DNA from: Akkermansia sp.
GTDB lineage: Bacteria; Verrucomicrobiota; Verrucomicrobiia; Verrucomicrobiales; Akkermansiaceae
Direction of reading: 5' to 3'
NCBI GenBank assembly: GCA_017379255.1
Contig: JAFNWZ010000115.1
Location: 1-6,405 of the forward strand
Length of the DNA stretch: 6,405 nt
The stretch's first letter is position 1. Every line of letters begins with the position of its first letter. The notes under the pieces were generated by a model that saw only the letters and a list, made by a program, of their open reading frames with translations, had not been told where the DNA came from and did not search any database. Of this stretch, positions 1-4,683 are shown piece by piece. Made by a program: the position numbers and the translations under genes.

Positions 1-216
1 CAGCAATTTGTTAATGATTTAGCGCGTCATGTGGGTGGAATTGAGGGGTTGTCTCCCGTGTTGAAACTTTCGAATAATTGCAAAATTACGTCTGACGAAT
101 TGACGGTTAAGGGTGTAATAAGTGTATTATGTGAGGGAAAAAATCTTGTGCGCCTCAATGTTTTTCAGGAATTGGCGGCGTGGTTGGTGTCTCAGATACG
201 TAGCGGGTGTGTGTGA
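1..216 (+). CDS. C-terminal end of an unidentified protein (5' end outside window; weak HPr-like pattern)
   Basis: The frame is open from base 1 to a TGA at 214-216, so about 71 C-terminal residues are visible and the true start lies to the left. The GTG at 31 is internal to this open frame and is not needed as a start. The order helix (QQFVNDLARHV), strand (PVLKLSNN), strand/helix (TSDELTVKGVISVLC), strand (NLVRLNV), helix (FQELAAWLVSQI) resembles the last two thirds of an HPr phosphocarrier fold. The HPr active-site His region would lie outside the window and the usual Gly-Lys-Ser segment is absent, so the resemblance is only a hint from memory of the family. The next gene starts 51 bases downstream and has its own promoter. 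Codon use is AT-rich compared with the dehydrogenase downstream. No function is assigned. Confidence 0.55.
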   Translation, partial: QQFVNDLARHVGGIEGLSPVLKLSNNCKITSDELTVKGVISVLCEGKNLVRLNVFQELAAWLVSQIRSGCV

Positions 217-220
217 ATAC

Positions 221-249
221 TTGATTTTATGATTTCTATGTGATATAAT
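221..249 (+). promoter_or_regulatory. Sigma70-type promoter of the four-TM protein gene
   Basis: TTGATT at 221-226, a 17-base spacer, and a perfect TATAAT at 244-249. The expected transcription start is near 256, giving a leader of only about 12 nt before the ATG at 268, with no strong Shine-Dalgarno sequence. The promoter lies wholly in the gap after the preceding stop codon. Confidence 0.75.
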
Positions 250-267
250 CCATCTCTTGCAGAGATT

Positions 268-822
268 ATGGTTCGTCAACTATTACAGAAAGGATATTAC
301 AGGATTACTATCACGGTCCTATTTATACTGCTATGGAGCGTTGTGTATTATTTTGGTATAATGAGTAGTGAAACTGCATGTTCCTTTTTGCCCAAATTCT
401 ACGGAGTTTGCGCAGCGGTAGTTTCAGCGCTTGGTGTGGTTGTATATAATCTGCGGAATAGAGTAATTGATTTTTCATTGAAGATTATAGAGATTGAACG
501 TTCGTACAAAGAGGTAGGTGAGAAATCAAAAGTGTGTAGTGTTCGTTTAACTAATGCGATTCTTACTTCTTTGGTGGTTGCTATTTCTTGCATGATTGCA
601 GGAATCATAGATTGTAACCAAGTTGGATTTTCGCTAGTTGCCTATCTGGCTGGAGCTTCTTTCATATACGCTATAGTACTGTATGTGTATACAATTTTTG
701 CGTTTGAGGAATTGGAAGAGCAAGTCATTCGACACCATGTACGTTTGAGAGAATTAAAAGAAAAACAAAGAAATATGGCAACAATCGAGCAGAAACAACG
801 TGATTTTCCTGATAATTTTTAA
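268..822 (+). CDS. Small four-helix membrane protein of unknown function
   Basis: 184 residues, ATG start chosen because a near-perfect promoter ends 18 bases upstream. Four hydrophobic segments can be read at about residues 13-31, 44-61, 97-114 and 121-146. The segment between helices 2 and 3 (about 62-92) is charged and helical (RNRVIDFSLKIIEIERSY). The C-terminal tail (about 147-178) is strongly charged and rich in Glu, Lys, Arg and Gln, compatible with a cytoplasmic coiled coil. The layout is thus roughly TM-TM-helix repeated twice. There is no signal peptide cleavage motif and no catalytic motif. Small multi-TM proteins with helical tails occur as effectors in bacterial conflict systems (SLATT-like proteins, for instance), but I cannot place this one in a named family. 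AT-rich codon use and its position among repeats suggest accessory DNA. TAA stop at 820-822. Confidence 0.75.
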   Translation: MVRQLLQKGYYRITITVLFILLWSVVYYFGIMSSETACSFLPKFYGVCAAVVSALGVVVYNLRNRVIDFSLKIIEIERSYKEVGEKSKVCSVRLTNAILTSLVVAISCMIAGIIDCNQVGFSLVAYLAGASFIYAIVLYVYTIFAFEELEEQVIRHHVRLRELKEKQRNMATIEQKQRDFPDNF

Positions 823-1272
823 AGCGTTGATATTCCCCATTCTAACGTAAGTTTAATTGACGAGAATTGAATATGTAAAAGTATATTCCTGCATAGGAAT
901 TAACTGATGAGGGTAGTTATACTTCGGGGAAGAGAGACTAATTGATACTTAAACTGTTGCTTTACTGTTCGGATGATGCGTATCTGTTCATCCGGGGAAC
1001 ACTATGCGCGGAACTTGCCCCCGTTTGCTTTGGCTTATGCCGAGGCTTCGAATCCCTTCCTGTCAGGGAGGTGGTAAAAACTCCCCAAGCACCACAAAAA
1101 TGCGCCTGTCCCCCGGGACTAATCGAGAGCTGTCGCAATGATGTGTTATAAAGAAGAATGAAATAACGCCGTTATTGTACTTCTGCTGTACGGGGAGTCA
1201 ATGCTTTTTCCTTTCTCCAGATTCTTGTTTTTTGGGAGAGAATAATATTCCTTTTTTACAGCTTCGTCTTGG
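823..1272. other. Gene-free stretch with several hairpins
   Basis: No convincing gene is present in these 450 bases. The longest reading frames need TTG-type starts and have no recognisable content. Visible structures are ATTCCT(gcat)AGGAAT near 885-900, CGGATG 970-975 with CATCCG 989-994, and a segment where AGGGAG (1065-1070) can pair either upstream with TCCCT (1053-1057) or downstream with CTCCC (1081-1085). AATAA..TTATT near 1162-1177 is a further weak stem. None has a terminator-like T tract. The second half is GC-richer than the first. Confidence 0.45.
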
Positions 1273-1424
1273 TTCTCATGTAAAAAAACGCGAAATTCTT
1301 TACATGAGAAAGCAAGGGAAGGGGGTGGTGAATGAAACGAAATCCCCCGCCGGGGCGGCGGGGGACTCGTCTCCGCCCGTTAGGCTTTGCCGTGGCTGGC
1401 GAAATCCGATTCTGTGAATCGGAC
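1273..1424. repeat. Structured ~150-bp intergenic repeat, copy 1
   Basis: Shares long identical runs with 3297-3449, including 31 identical bases (1314-1344 against 3338-3368) and 21 identical bases (1292-1312 against 3316-3336). It holds three stems: TTCTCATGTAAA (1273-1284) with TTTACATGAGAA (1299-1310); CCCCCGCC (1344-1351) with GGCGGGGG (1357-1364); TCCGATTC (1405-1412) with GAATCGGA (1416-1423). Two stems differ from copy 2 by paired substitutions that keep base pairing. It lies between the membrane-protein gene and the dehydrogenase promoter. A reading frame entering the dehydrogenase from 1387 is an artefact of this element. Confidence 0.85.
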
Positions 1425-1460
1425 AAGCTTAAATCCTACCCCTGCGTTTTCTAAATTTGC

Positions 1461-1490
1461 TTGTCGAAGGCAGGGGCATAGGTATAGAAT
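1461..1490 (+). promoter_or_regulatory. Probable promoter of the alcohol dehydrogenase gene
   Basis: TTGTCG at 1461-1466 followed by TATAGA at 1483-1488 (16-base spacer), or by TAGAAT at 1485-1490 (18-base spacer). The predicted start lies about 4-6 bases before the ATG at 1501, so the leader would be almost absent. The -35 box overlaps one arm of a 7-bp inverted repeat (GCTTGTC, 1459-1465, pairing with GACAAGC, 1422-1428), and the spacer overlaps GCAGGGG (1470-1476, pairing with CCCCTGC, 1439-1445). An operator role is possible but not shown. Confidence 0.5.
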
Positions 1491-1500
1491 AGGCAGCATC

Positions 1501-2670
1501 ATGAAAGGAACATTTACATATTCGAATCCGACGCGGTTGCATTTTGGTGAGGAGGCGCTGGGGAAGCTGGCTGGGGAGCTGGCGGGCTTCGGGCCGGTGG
1601 TGATGTTTTCGTATGGCCAGGCTTCTATCAAGAAGAGCGGGCTGTACGATAAGGTGATGGAGATTCTGCGGGCGGCGGGTAAGACGGTGGTGGAGGACCC
1701 GGGGGTGATGCCGAACCCGACGGTGGAGAAGCTGCGCGAGGGTGCGCGGCTGGCGCGCGAGAACAAGGTCGACCTTATCCTGGCGGTGGGTGGCGGTTCG
1801 GTGTGCGATTATGCCAAGGGCGTTTCCGTGGCGGCGTATTGCGGGGAGGACCCGTGGGAAAAGTATTATGTGCGCATGGAGCCGGTGGATAATGCCATTA
1901 TCCCGGTGGGCTGCGTGCTGACGATGGCGGGCACGGGCAGCGAGATGAATGGCGGCTCGGTGATTACGAATCATGCGGTGAAGCGCAAGATTGGACGCGT
2001 GTTCGGGGATGCGGTGTTCCCGCGTTTCTCGATTATGGCTCCGGTGCTGACGCTCACGCTGCCGCGCTACCAGATGGTGGCGGGCTGCTTCGATGTGATG
2101 TCGCATATTCTGGAGCAGTACCTTTCCGGCACGGATGACAATACGAGCGATTACATTGCGGAGGGGCTGATGCGCTCGCTGGCGCACAGCAGCCGCATTG
2201 CCGCTGCGAATCCGCAGGACTACGAGGCGCGCAGCAATATCATGTGGACGGCGACCTGGGCGCTGAATACCCTCATTGCGAAGGGTAAGACGACCGATTG
2301 GATGGTACACATGATGGGGCATTCGGTAAGTTCATTCACGGATGCGACGCATGGCATGACGCTGGCGGCGGTCACGCTGCCGTATTTCCGCTACATCCTG
2401 CCCTATGGTCTGCCGAAGTTTGTGCGCTTCGCCCGCGTGGTGTGGGGTATCGACCCCGCCGGCAAGTCGGATGAGGAGGTGGCGCTGGCTGGTCTGGACG
2501 CCATGAAGGCCTGGATGCAGGAAATCGGCCTGGTGCTTTCGCTGCGCGAGCTGGGCGTCACGCCCGATATGCTCGATGGCATTGCCGAGGGCTCGTTCCT
2601 CCTTCGCGGCGGTTACAAGCCCGACCTGACAACGGCCGAAATACGAAAGATTTTAGAGCAGGCGCTCTAA
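1501..2670 (+). CDS. Iron-containing alcohol dehydrogenase, YqhD/butanol-dehydrogenase type
   Basis: 389 residues, the usual length for the group (E. coli YqhD has 387). The start at ATG 1501 gives the family-typical N-terminus (FTYSNPTRLHFG) and follows a probable promoter; the frame is open further upstream only through the repeat. Visible hallmarks are the nucleotide-binding AVGGGS at 95-100 with Asp103, the GCVLTMAGTGSE segment at 137-148, and metal ligands by alignment from memory: Asp198, His202 (FDVMSH), His274 (MMGH) and His284 (DATHG). The family reduces aldehydes to alcohols in the cytoplasm, usually with NADPH, for fermentation or aldehyde detoxification; the substrate here cannot be read from sequence. 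The body is GC-rich with strong third-position GC, unlike both flanking accessory blocks, so it looks like resident chromosomal DNA. It stands alone, with repeats on both sides, and ends at TAA 2668-2670 just before a GC hairpin. Confidence 0.95.
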   Translation: MKGTFTYSNPTRLHFGEEALGKLAGELAGFGPVVMFSYGQASIKKSGLYDKVMEILRAAGKTVVEDPGVMPNPTVEKLREGARLARENKVDLILAVGGGSVCDYAKGVSVAAYCGEDPWEKYYVRMEPVDNAIIPVGCVLTMAGTGSEMNGGSVITNHAVKRKIGRVFGDAVFPRFSIMAPVLTLTLPRYQMVAGCFDVMSHILEQYLSGTDDNTSDYIAEGLMRSLAHSSRIAAANPQDYEARSNIMWTATWALNTLIAKGKTTDWMVHMMGHSVSSFTDATHGMTLAAVTLPYFRYILPYGLPKFVRFARVVWGIDPAGKSDEEVALAGLDAMKAWMQEIGLVLSLRELGVTPDMLDGIAEGSFLLRGGYKPDLTTAEIRKILEQAL

Positions 2671-2674
2671 AATT

Positions 2675-2884
2675 ACGAGGTACGAGGTGCGAAGTACGAA
2701 GTATAACATACCCGCGCGGCCAGCAGGCCGCGCGCTTGATTTATGGTGCGACGCGAGCCATGCCGCGAAGCGCCAGCATGGTAAAACTGTCCAGACCACT
2801 CCTACCACTCCGCGCCAACCTCTGACAATCTTCCCATGACTAATCTACCCCCCTTCCCCCAATTATTGCCCGTTAGAACGATTC
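2675..2884. repeat. Tandem intergenic module, copy A
   Basis: Begins with four tandem heptamers (ACGAGGT, ACGAGGT, GCGAAGT, ACGAAGT; 2675-2702). It continues with the 9-bp GC hairpin and a C-rich body, and ends with a 29-base block (2856-2884) that recurs at 3195-3223 with two mismatches. No gene is visible in it. Confidence 0.75.
2713..2741 (+). terminator. GC-rich hairpin, likely terminator of the dehydrogenase gene
   Basis: CGCGCGGCC (2713-2721), loop AGCA, GGCCGCGCG (2726-2734), a perfect 9-bp stem, then CTTGATTT. The trailing T content is modest, so termination efficiency is uncertain. The same hairpin, with loop TGT and tail CTTGTTTT, recurs at 2929-2957 inside the second module. Confidence 0.6.
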
Positions 2885-2890
2885 TAAAGT

Positions 2891-3223
2891 GCAAAGTTCG
2901 AGGTGCGAAGTACGAAGTATAGCATTCCCGCGCGGCCTGTGGCCGCGCGCTTGTTTTAACGGATGCGGACAAGGTGTCCTGCCATCGCTTCTGCATACAC
3001 GCCACCCTGACACGCACGCCACCTACCCCCCAACCCGCCCCAAAGCTCGCCCCAACGCTCGCGCCACTCCAACACACATTCGCCCCGATATTCACGCTGC
3101 TCCAAACGCTCCCCGCAGCGAAGCTCCGCCCGCTAAAACAAGTTCCAAAACGCTCCCCGGTACACACACCACACCGTCACACTCTCTGCGCCCGCCCCCA
3201 TTTATTGCCCGCTAGAACGATTC
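2891..3223. repeat. Tandem intergenic module, copy B, with strongly C-biased body
   Basis: Same order as copy A: heptamers (GCAAAGT, TCGAGGT, GCGAAGT, ACGAAGT; 2891-2918), GC hairpin 2929-2949, C-rich body, 29-base end block 3195-3223. The body is about 120 bases longer than in A. By hand count 3001-3180 holds about 89 C and 26 G. Reading frames through it on both strands translate to low-complexity sequence rich in Pro/Ala/Thr or Gly/Val and are not accepted as genes. Confidence 0.7.
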
Positions 3224-3296
3224 GAAACAATGATTACTGATTAGGGATGATTGATTAATTGGTGAAGTTTCTCTGCCTTCTGCTTAGCCCTCGGTG

Positions 3297-3449
3297 TCTC
3301 ACGTAAAGAAAATGAGAAATTCTTTACATGAGAAAGTAAGGGAAGGGGGTGGTGAATGAAACGAAATCACCCGCCGGGGGCGGCGGGTGACCCGTCTCCG
3401 CCCGTTCGGCTTTGCCGTGGCTGGCGATATCCGGTTCTGCGAACCGGAT
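3297..3449. repeat. Structured ~150-bp intergenic repeat, copy 2
   Basis: Counterpart of 1273-1424. Stems: TCTCACGTAAAG (3297-3308) with CTTTACATGAGA (3322-3333), one G-T wobble; CACCCGCC (3368-3375) with GGCGGGTG (3382-3389); CGGC (3407-3410) with GCCG (3414-3417); ATCCGGTTC (3429-3437) with GAACCGGAT (3441-3449). Unlike copy 1 it is not followed by a plus-strand gene but runs into a series of hairpins. Confidence 0.85.
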
Positions 3450-3498
3450 GATATCCTGCCCGGCGGGCAGGGCGATATCCGCGCGCTGGGCACGCGGA
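3426..3498. repeat. Three 24-bp-spaced hairpin units, each opening with GATATCC
   Basis: GATATCC begins at 3426, 3450 and 3474, exactly 24 bases apart. Each copy opens a different hairpin: ATCCGGTTC(tgc)GAACCGGAT at 3429-3449, CCTGCCC(ggc)GGGCAGG at 3455-3471, and TCCGCG 3478-3483 with CGCGGA 3493-3498. Only the left flank is constant and the arms differ in sequence while staying self-complementary. Further hairpins follow: CACTCC(tgc)GGAGTG at 3520-3534 and CGGGC(ttg)GCCCG at 3550-3562, joined by GAAAA-containing linkers. Confidence 0.7.
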
Positions 3499-3562
3499 CG
3501 GGGAGGGACAGGGTGAAAACACTCCTGCGGAGTGAGTGAAAGGGGAAAACGGGCTTGGCCCG

Positions 3563-3593
3563 AATGAAAACGCCCGCCGGGGACGGCGGGCGT
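3563..3593 (-). terminator. Minus-strand rho-independent terminator
   Basis: Read on the minus strand: ACGCCCGCC, loop GTCCCC, GGCGGGCGT (a perfect 9-bp stem, 3570-3593) followed by TTTCATT. It lies 34 bases beyond the stop codon of the orphan coding tail at 3627 and fits as the terminator of that former or truncated gene. Confidence 0.65.
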
Positions 3594-3626
3594 GAGATGG
3601 GGTAGACCAGAGGGGTGTCTTGTCCT

Positions 3627-3701
3627 TTACTTATCCGCGAGGGCGGCCTGGGCGGCGGCGATGCGGGCGTATATTTGAAAAATGAGGTTCAGGTAATTAA
3701 T
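3627..3701 (-). pseudogene. Orphan C-terminal coding tail of a truncated gene
   Basis: On the minus strand the last ~24 codons before a TAA at 3627-3629 read like a genuine protein end (NLIFQIYARIAAAQAALADK). They use GC-rich codons such as GCC, CTC and CGC, like the resident dehydrogenase, and are followed by a good terminator. Upstream, the same frame runs only through the predicted small-RNA locus and the end of the DUF3800 gene in a different frame, and has no plausible start linked to this tail. I infer that the 5' part of a resident gene was lost when the right-hand cassette arrived; the break would be near 3690-3705. The protein family is not recognisable from so short a piece, and a chance open frame is possible. 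Confidence 0.4.
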
Positions 3702-3703
3702 GC

Positions 3704-3732
3704 TTGACAAAATAATTTTCTGGGTATATGCT
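3704..3732 (+). promoter_or_regulatory. Strong sigma70-type promoter of the small RNA
   Basis: Perfect TTGACA at 3704-3709, 17-base spacer, TATGCT at 3727-3732. The expected +1 is near 3739, which is the first base of the predicted outer stem of the RNA. No protein gene on this strand explains the promoter. Confidence 0.75.
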
Positions 3733-3738
3733 GTCCGT

Positions 3739-3801
3739 GACGTTGGAGGTTTGTCCTGCCCGGACAAGCGTCTGGGGAAACCCAAGGCCAGCGTCTTTTT
3801 T
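3739..3801 (+). ncRNA. Predicted ~63-nt three-way-junction small RNA with intrinsic terminator
   Basis: The outer stem GACGTTGG (3739-3746) pairs with CCAGCGTC (3788-3795), seven Watson-Crick pairs and one wobble, and is followed directly by six T (3796-3801). Two hairpins sit inside: TTGTCC(tgccc)GGACAA at 3751-3767, and TGGG with a GAAA tetraloop closed by CCCA at 3773-3784. A near-consensus promoter places transcription start at the first stem base, so start, fold and terminator agree. On the opposite strand the same palindromes lack a T tract, so this is not simply the DUF3800 terminator. The RNA ends one base before the stop codon of the convergent DUF3800 gene and could pair with a read-through 3' UTR of that mRNA. 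I do not recognise it as a known RNA family. It may be a regulatory, antitoxin-like or guide-like part of the adjacent cassette, or an unrelated small RNA. Confidence 0.6.
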
Positions 3802-3802
3802 A

Positions 3803-4573
3803 TTACCTTCTGGGGCAAAGTTTTTGCGGGTCTATCCACCGAAGTGTACTCATTGCTCGTCCGTAATTGTCTTTCCAGCTATAGAATTGTCGATGTAGCT
3901 GGTTGTATAGGTTGGTCACACCTGTCTCTCCGGTTGCATAAATACCAATAATGGTGGTTACAAGATCTGCCAGCTGAAGCCCGACATTGTTGGCTTGAGA
4001 AATAGCGAACATGGGAACCTCGAGTATTGATGAGCGCATCGTTCGTCCATTACCGCTGCGTACAAGAAAGTTTGTAACCGCGCGAGCATTGCGTTCATCT
4101 GTGCCGACATCTCTGTTGTCGAACACAAGGATTGCCTTTTTGTCCTGGTGTTCTCGCTTCATATACATATTAATACGCTCGCACAAGCTTCTGAATGTAC
4201 TATCAAGTAGAGCGTCATTTTCGCAGGCGAAATCCCTGTGTTGCTGGTCGTAGCATACACATCCAAAAATTGGTAATTTGTTACGACGTAGTACTTCAAT
4301 TAGTTCGCTGACAAATTGAATGTTTTTTTGAGGCACTTCAGGATTGGCTTCCATTAGCCTGAACGTACGGTTGTTTAAAAGTTTCTTGCCCTTAATCTCC
4401 TTATCTTCTGCATACTCTCTACCCATTGTTTCTAGCTTGAGCTTGAATACTGCGTTTGCGATTTTCGAATAGGTCTCAATCGGTATTCCTACTCCGCACA
4501 AGGCCCCAAAAGGAATCTCTCTGCCATTTTTATCTAGCCTGACTCGGAAGGTTTCATCTAGGAATATAAGCAT
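3803..4573 (-). CDS. DUF3800 domain-containing protein
   Basis: 256 residues, a normal length for this family. Family features visible: N-terminal strand ending in acidic pair Asp6-Glu7 (MLIFLDET), the conserved EIKGKKLL at 59-66, LVFDNRD with Asp152 at 149-155, and the C-terminal SQANNVGLQLADLV with Gln200 and Asp203 (the QxxD signature). The spread of conserved acidic residues suggests a metal-dependent nuclease- or hydrolase-like fold, but the family's activity is not established to my knowledge. DUF3800 genes are common in islands and beside restriction or defence genes. The ATG at 4573 directly follows a strong promoter with no room for a leader or ribosome-binding site, so it is predicted to be leaderless. 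It lies 110 bases downstream of the helicase gene on the same strand and ends one base from the convergent small RNA. TAA stop at 3803-3805. Confidence 0.85.
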   Translation of the reverse strand: MLIFLDETFRVRLDKNGREIPFGALCGVGIPIETYSKIANAVFKLKLETMGREYAEDKEIKGKKLLNNRTFRLMEANPEVPQKNIQFVSELIEVLRRNKLPIFGCVCYDQQHRDFACENDALLDSTFRSLCERINMYMKREHQDKKAILVFDNRDVGTDERNARAVTNFLVRSGNGRTMRSSILEVPMFAISQANNVGLQLADLVTTIIGIYATGETGVTNLYNQLHRQFYSWKDNYGRAMSTLRWIDPQKLCPRR

Positions 4574-4579
4574 AAATAC

Positions 4580-4608
4580 ACTATATCAATTAGGATCTGG
4601 GGAGTCAA
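4580..4608 (-). promoter_or_regulatory. Promoter of the DUF3800 gene (leaderless start)
   Basis: On the minus strand: TTGACT at 4608-4603, 17-base spacer, TATAGT at 4585-4580, then only six bases (GTATTT) before the ATG at 4573-4571. Transcription should begin at or within a base of the start codon. The gene can therefore be expressed independently of the upstream helicase gene. Confidence 0.75.
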
Positions 4609-4683
4609 GATCGCATTAACAATATTTGAAGTTCTACGTACGACGGAAAAAGTAAAGTACAGGGATTTGATTCTATTGTTGGC

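Noticed and set aside
1040..1066. Possible tRNA T-arm (TTCGAATC) or phage attachment site
   Set aside because: The flanking bases do not form a 5-bp T stem, and no acceptor, D or anticodon arms can be built around it.
942..1151. Small plus-strand gene with TTG start
   Set aside because: No promoter or ribosome site, composition changes in the middle, no recognisable protein features, and it covers several hairpins.
1387..1500. N-terminal extension of the alcohol dehydrogenase by 38 residues
   Set aside because: It translates the structured repeat and promoter region, has no family similarity, and the ATG at 1501 gives the normal family N-terminus and length.
1429..2322. Long minus-strand open frame (297 codons) under the dehydrogenase
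   Set aside because: It is rich in His and Arg, typical of the antisense of a GC-rich gene, with no motif or expression signal.
2802..3240. Open frames on both strands through the C-rich block
   Set aside because: They give low-complexity translations, overlap one another on opposite strands, lie inside a repeat module and have no start signals.
3426..3593. CRISPR array
   Set aside because: The repeated part is only about 7 bases and the intervening pieces are self-complementary, not spacer-like; there are no cas genes nearby.
3700..3951. Plus-strand 83-codon protein expressed from the TTGACA promoter
   Set aside because: Its start codon lies before the -10 box, so the transcript would lack it; it crosses the intrinsic terminator and is otherwise antisense to the DUF3800 gene.
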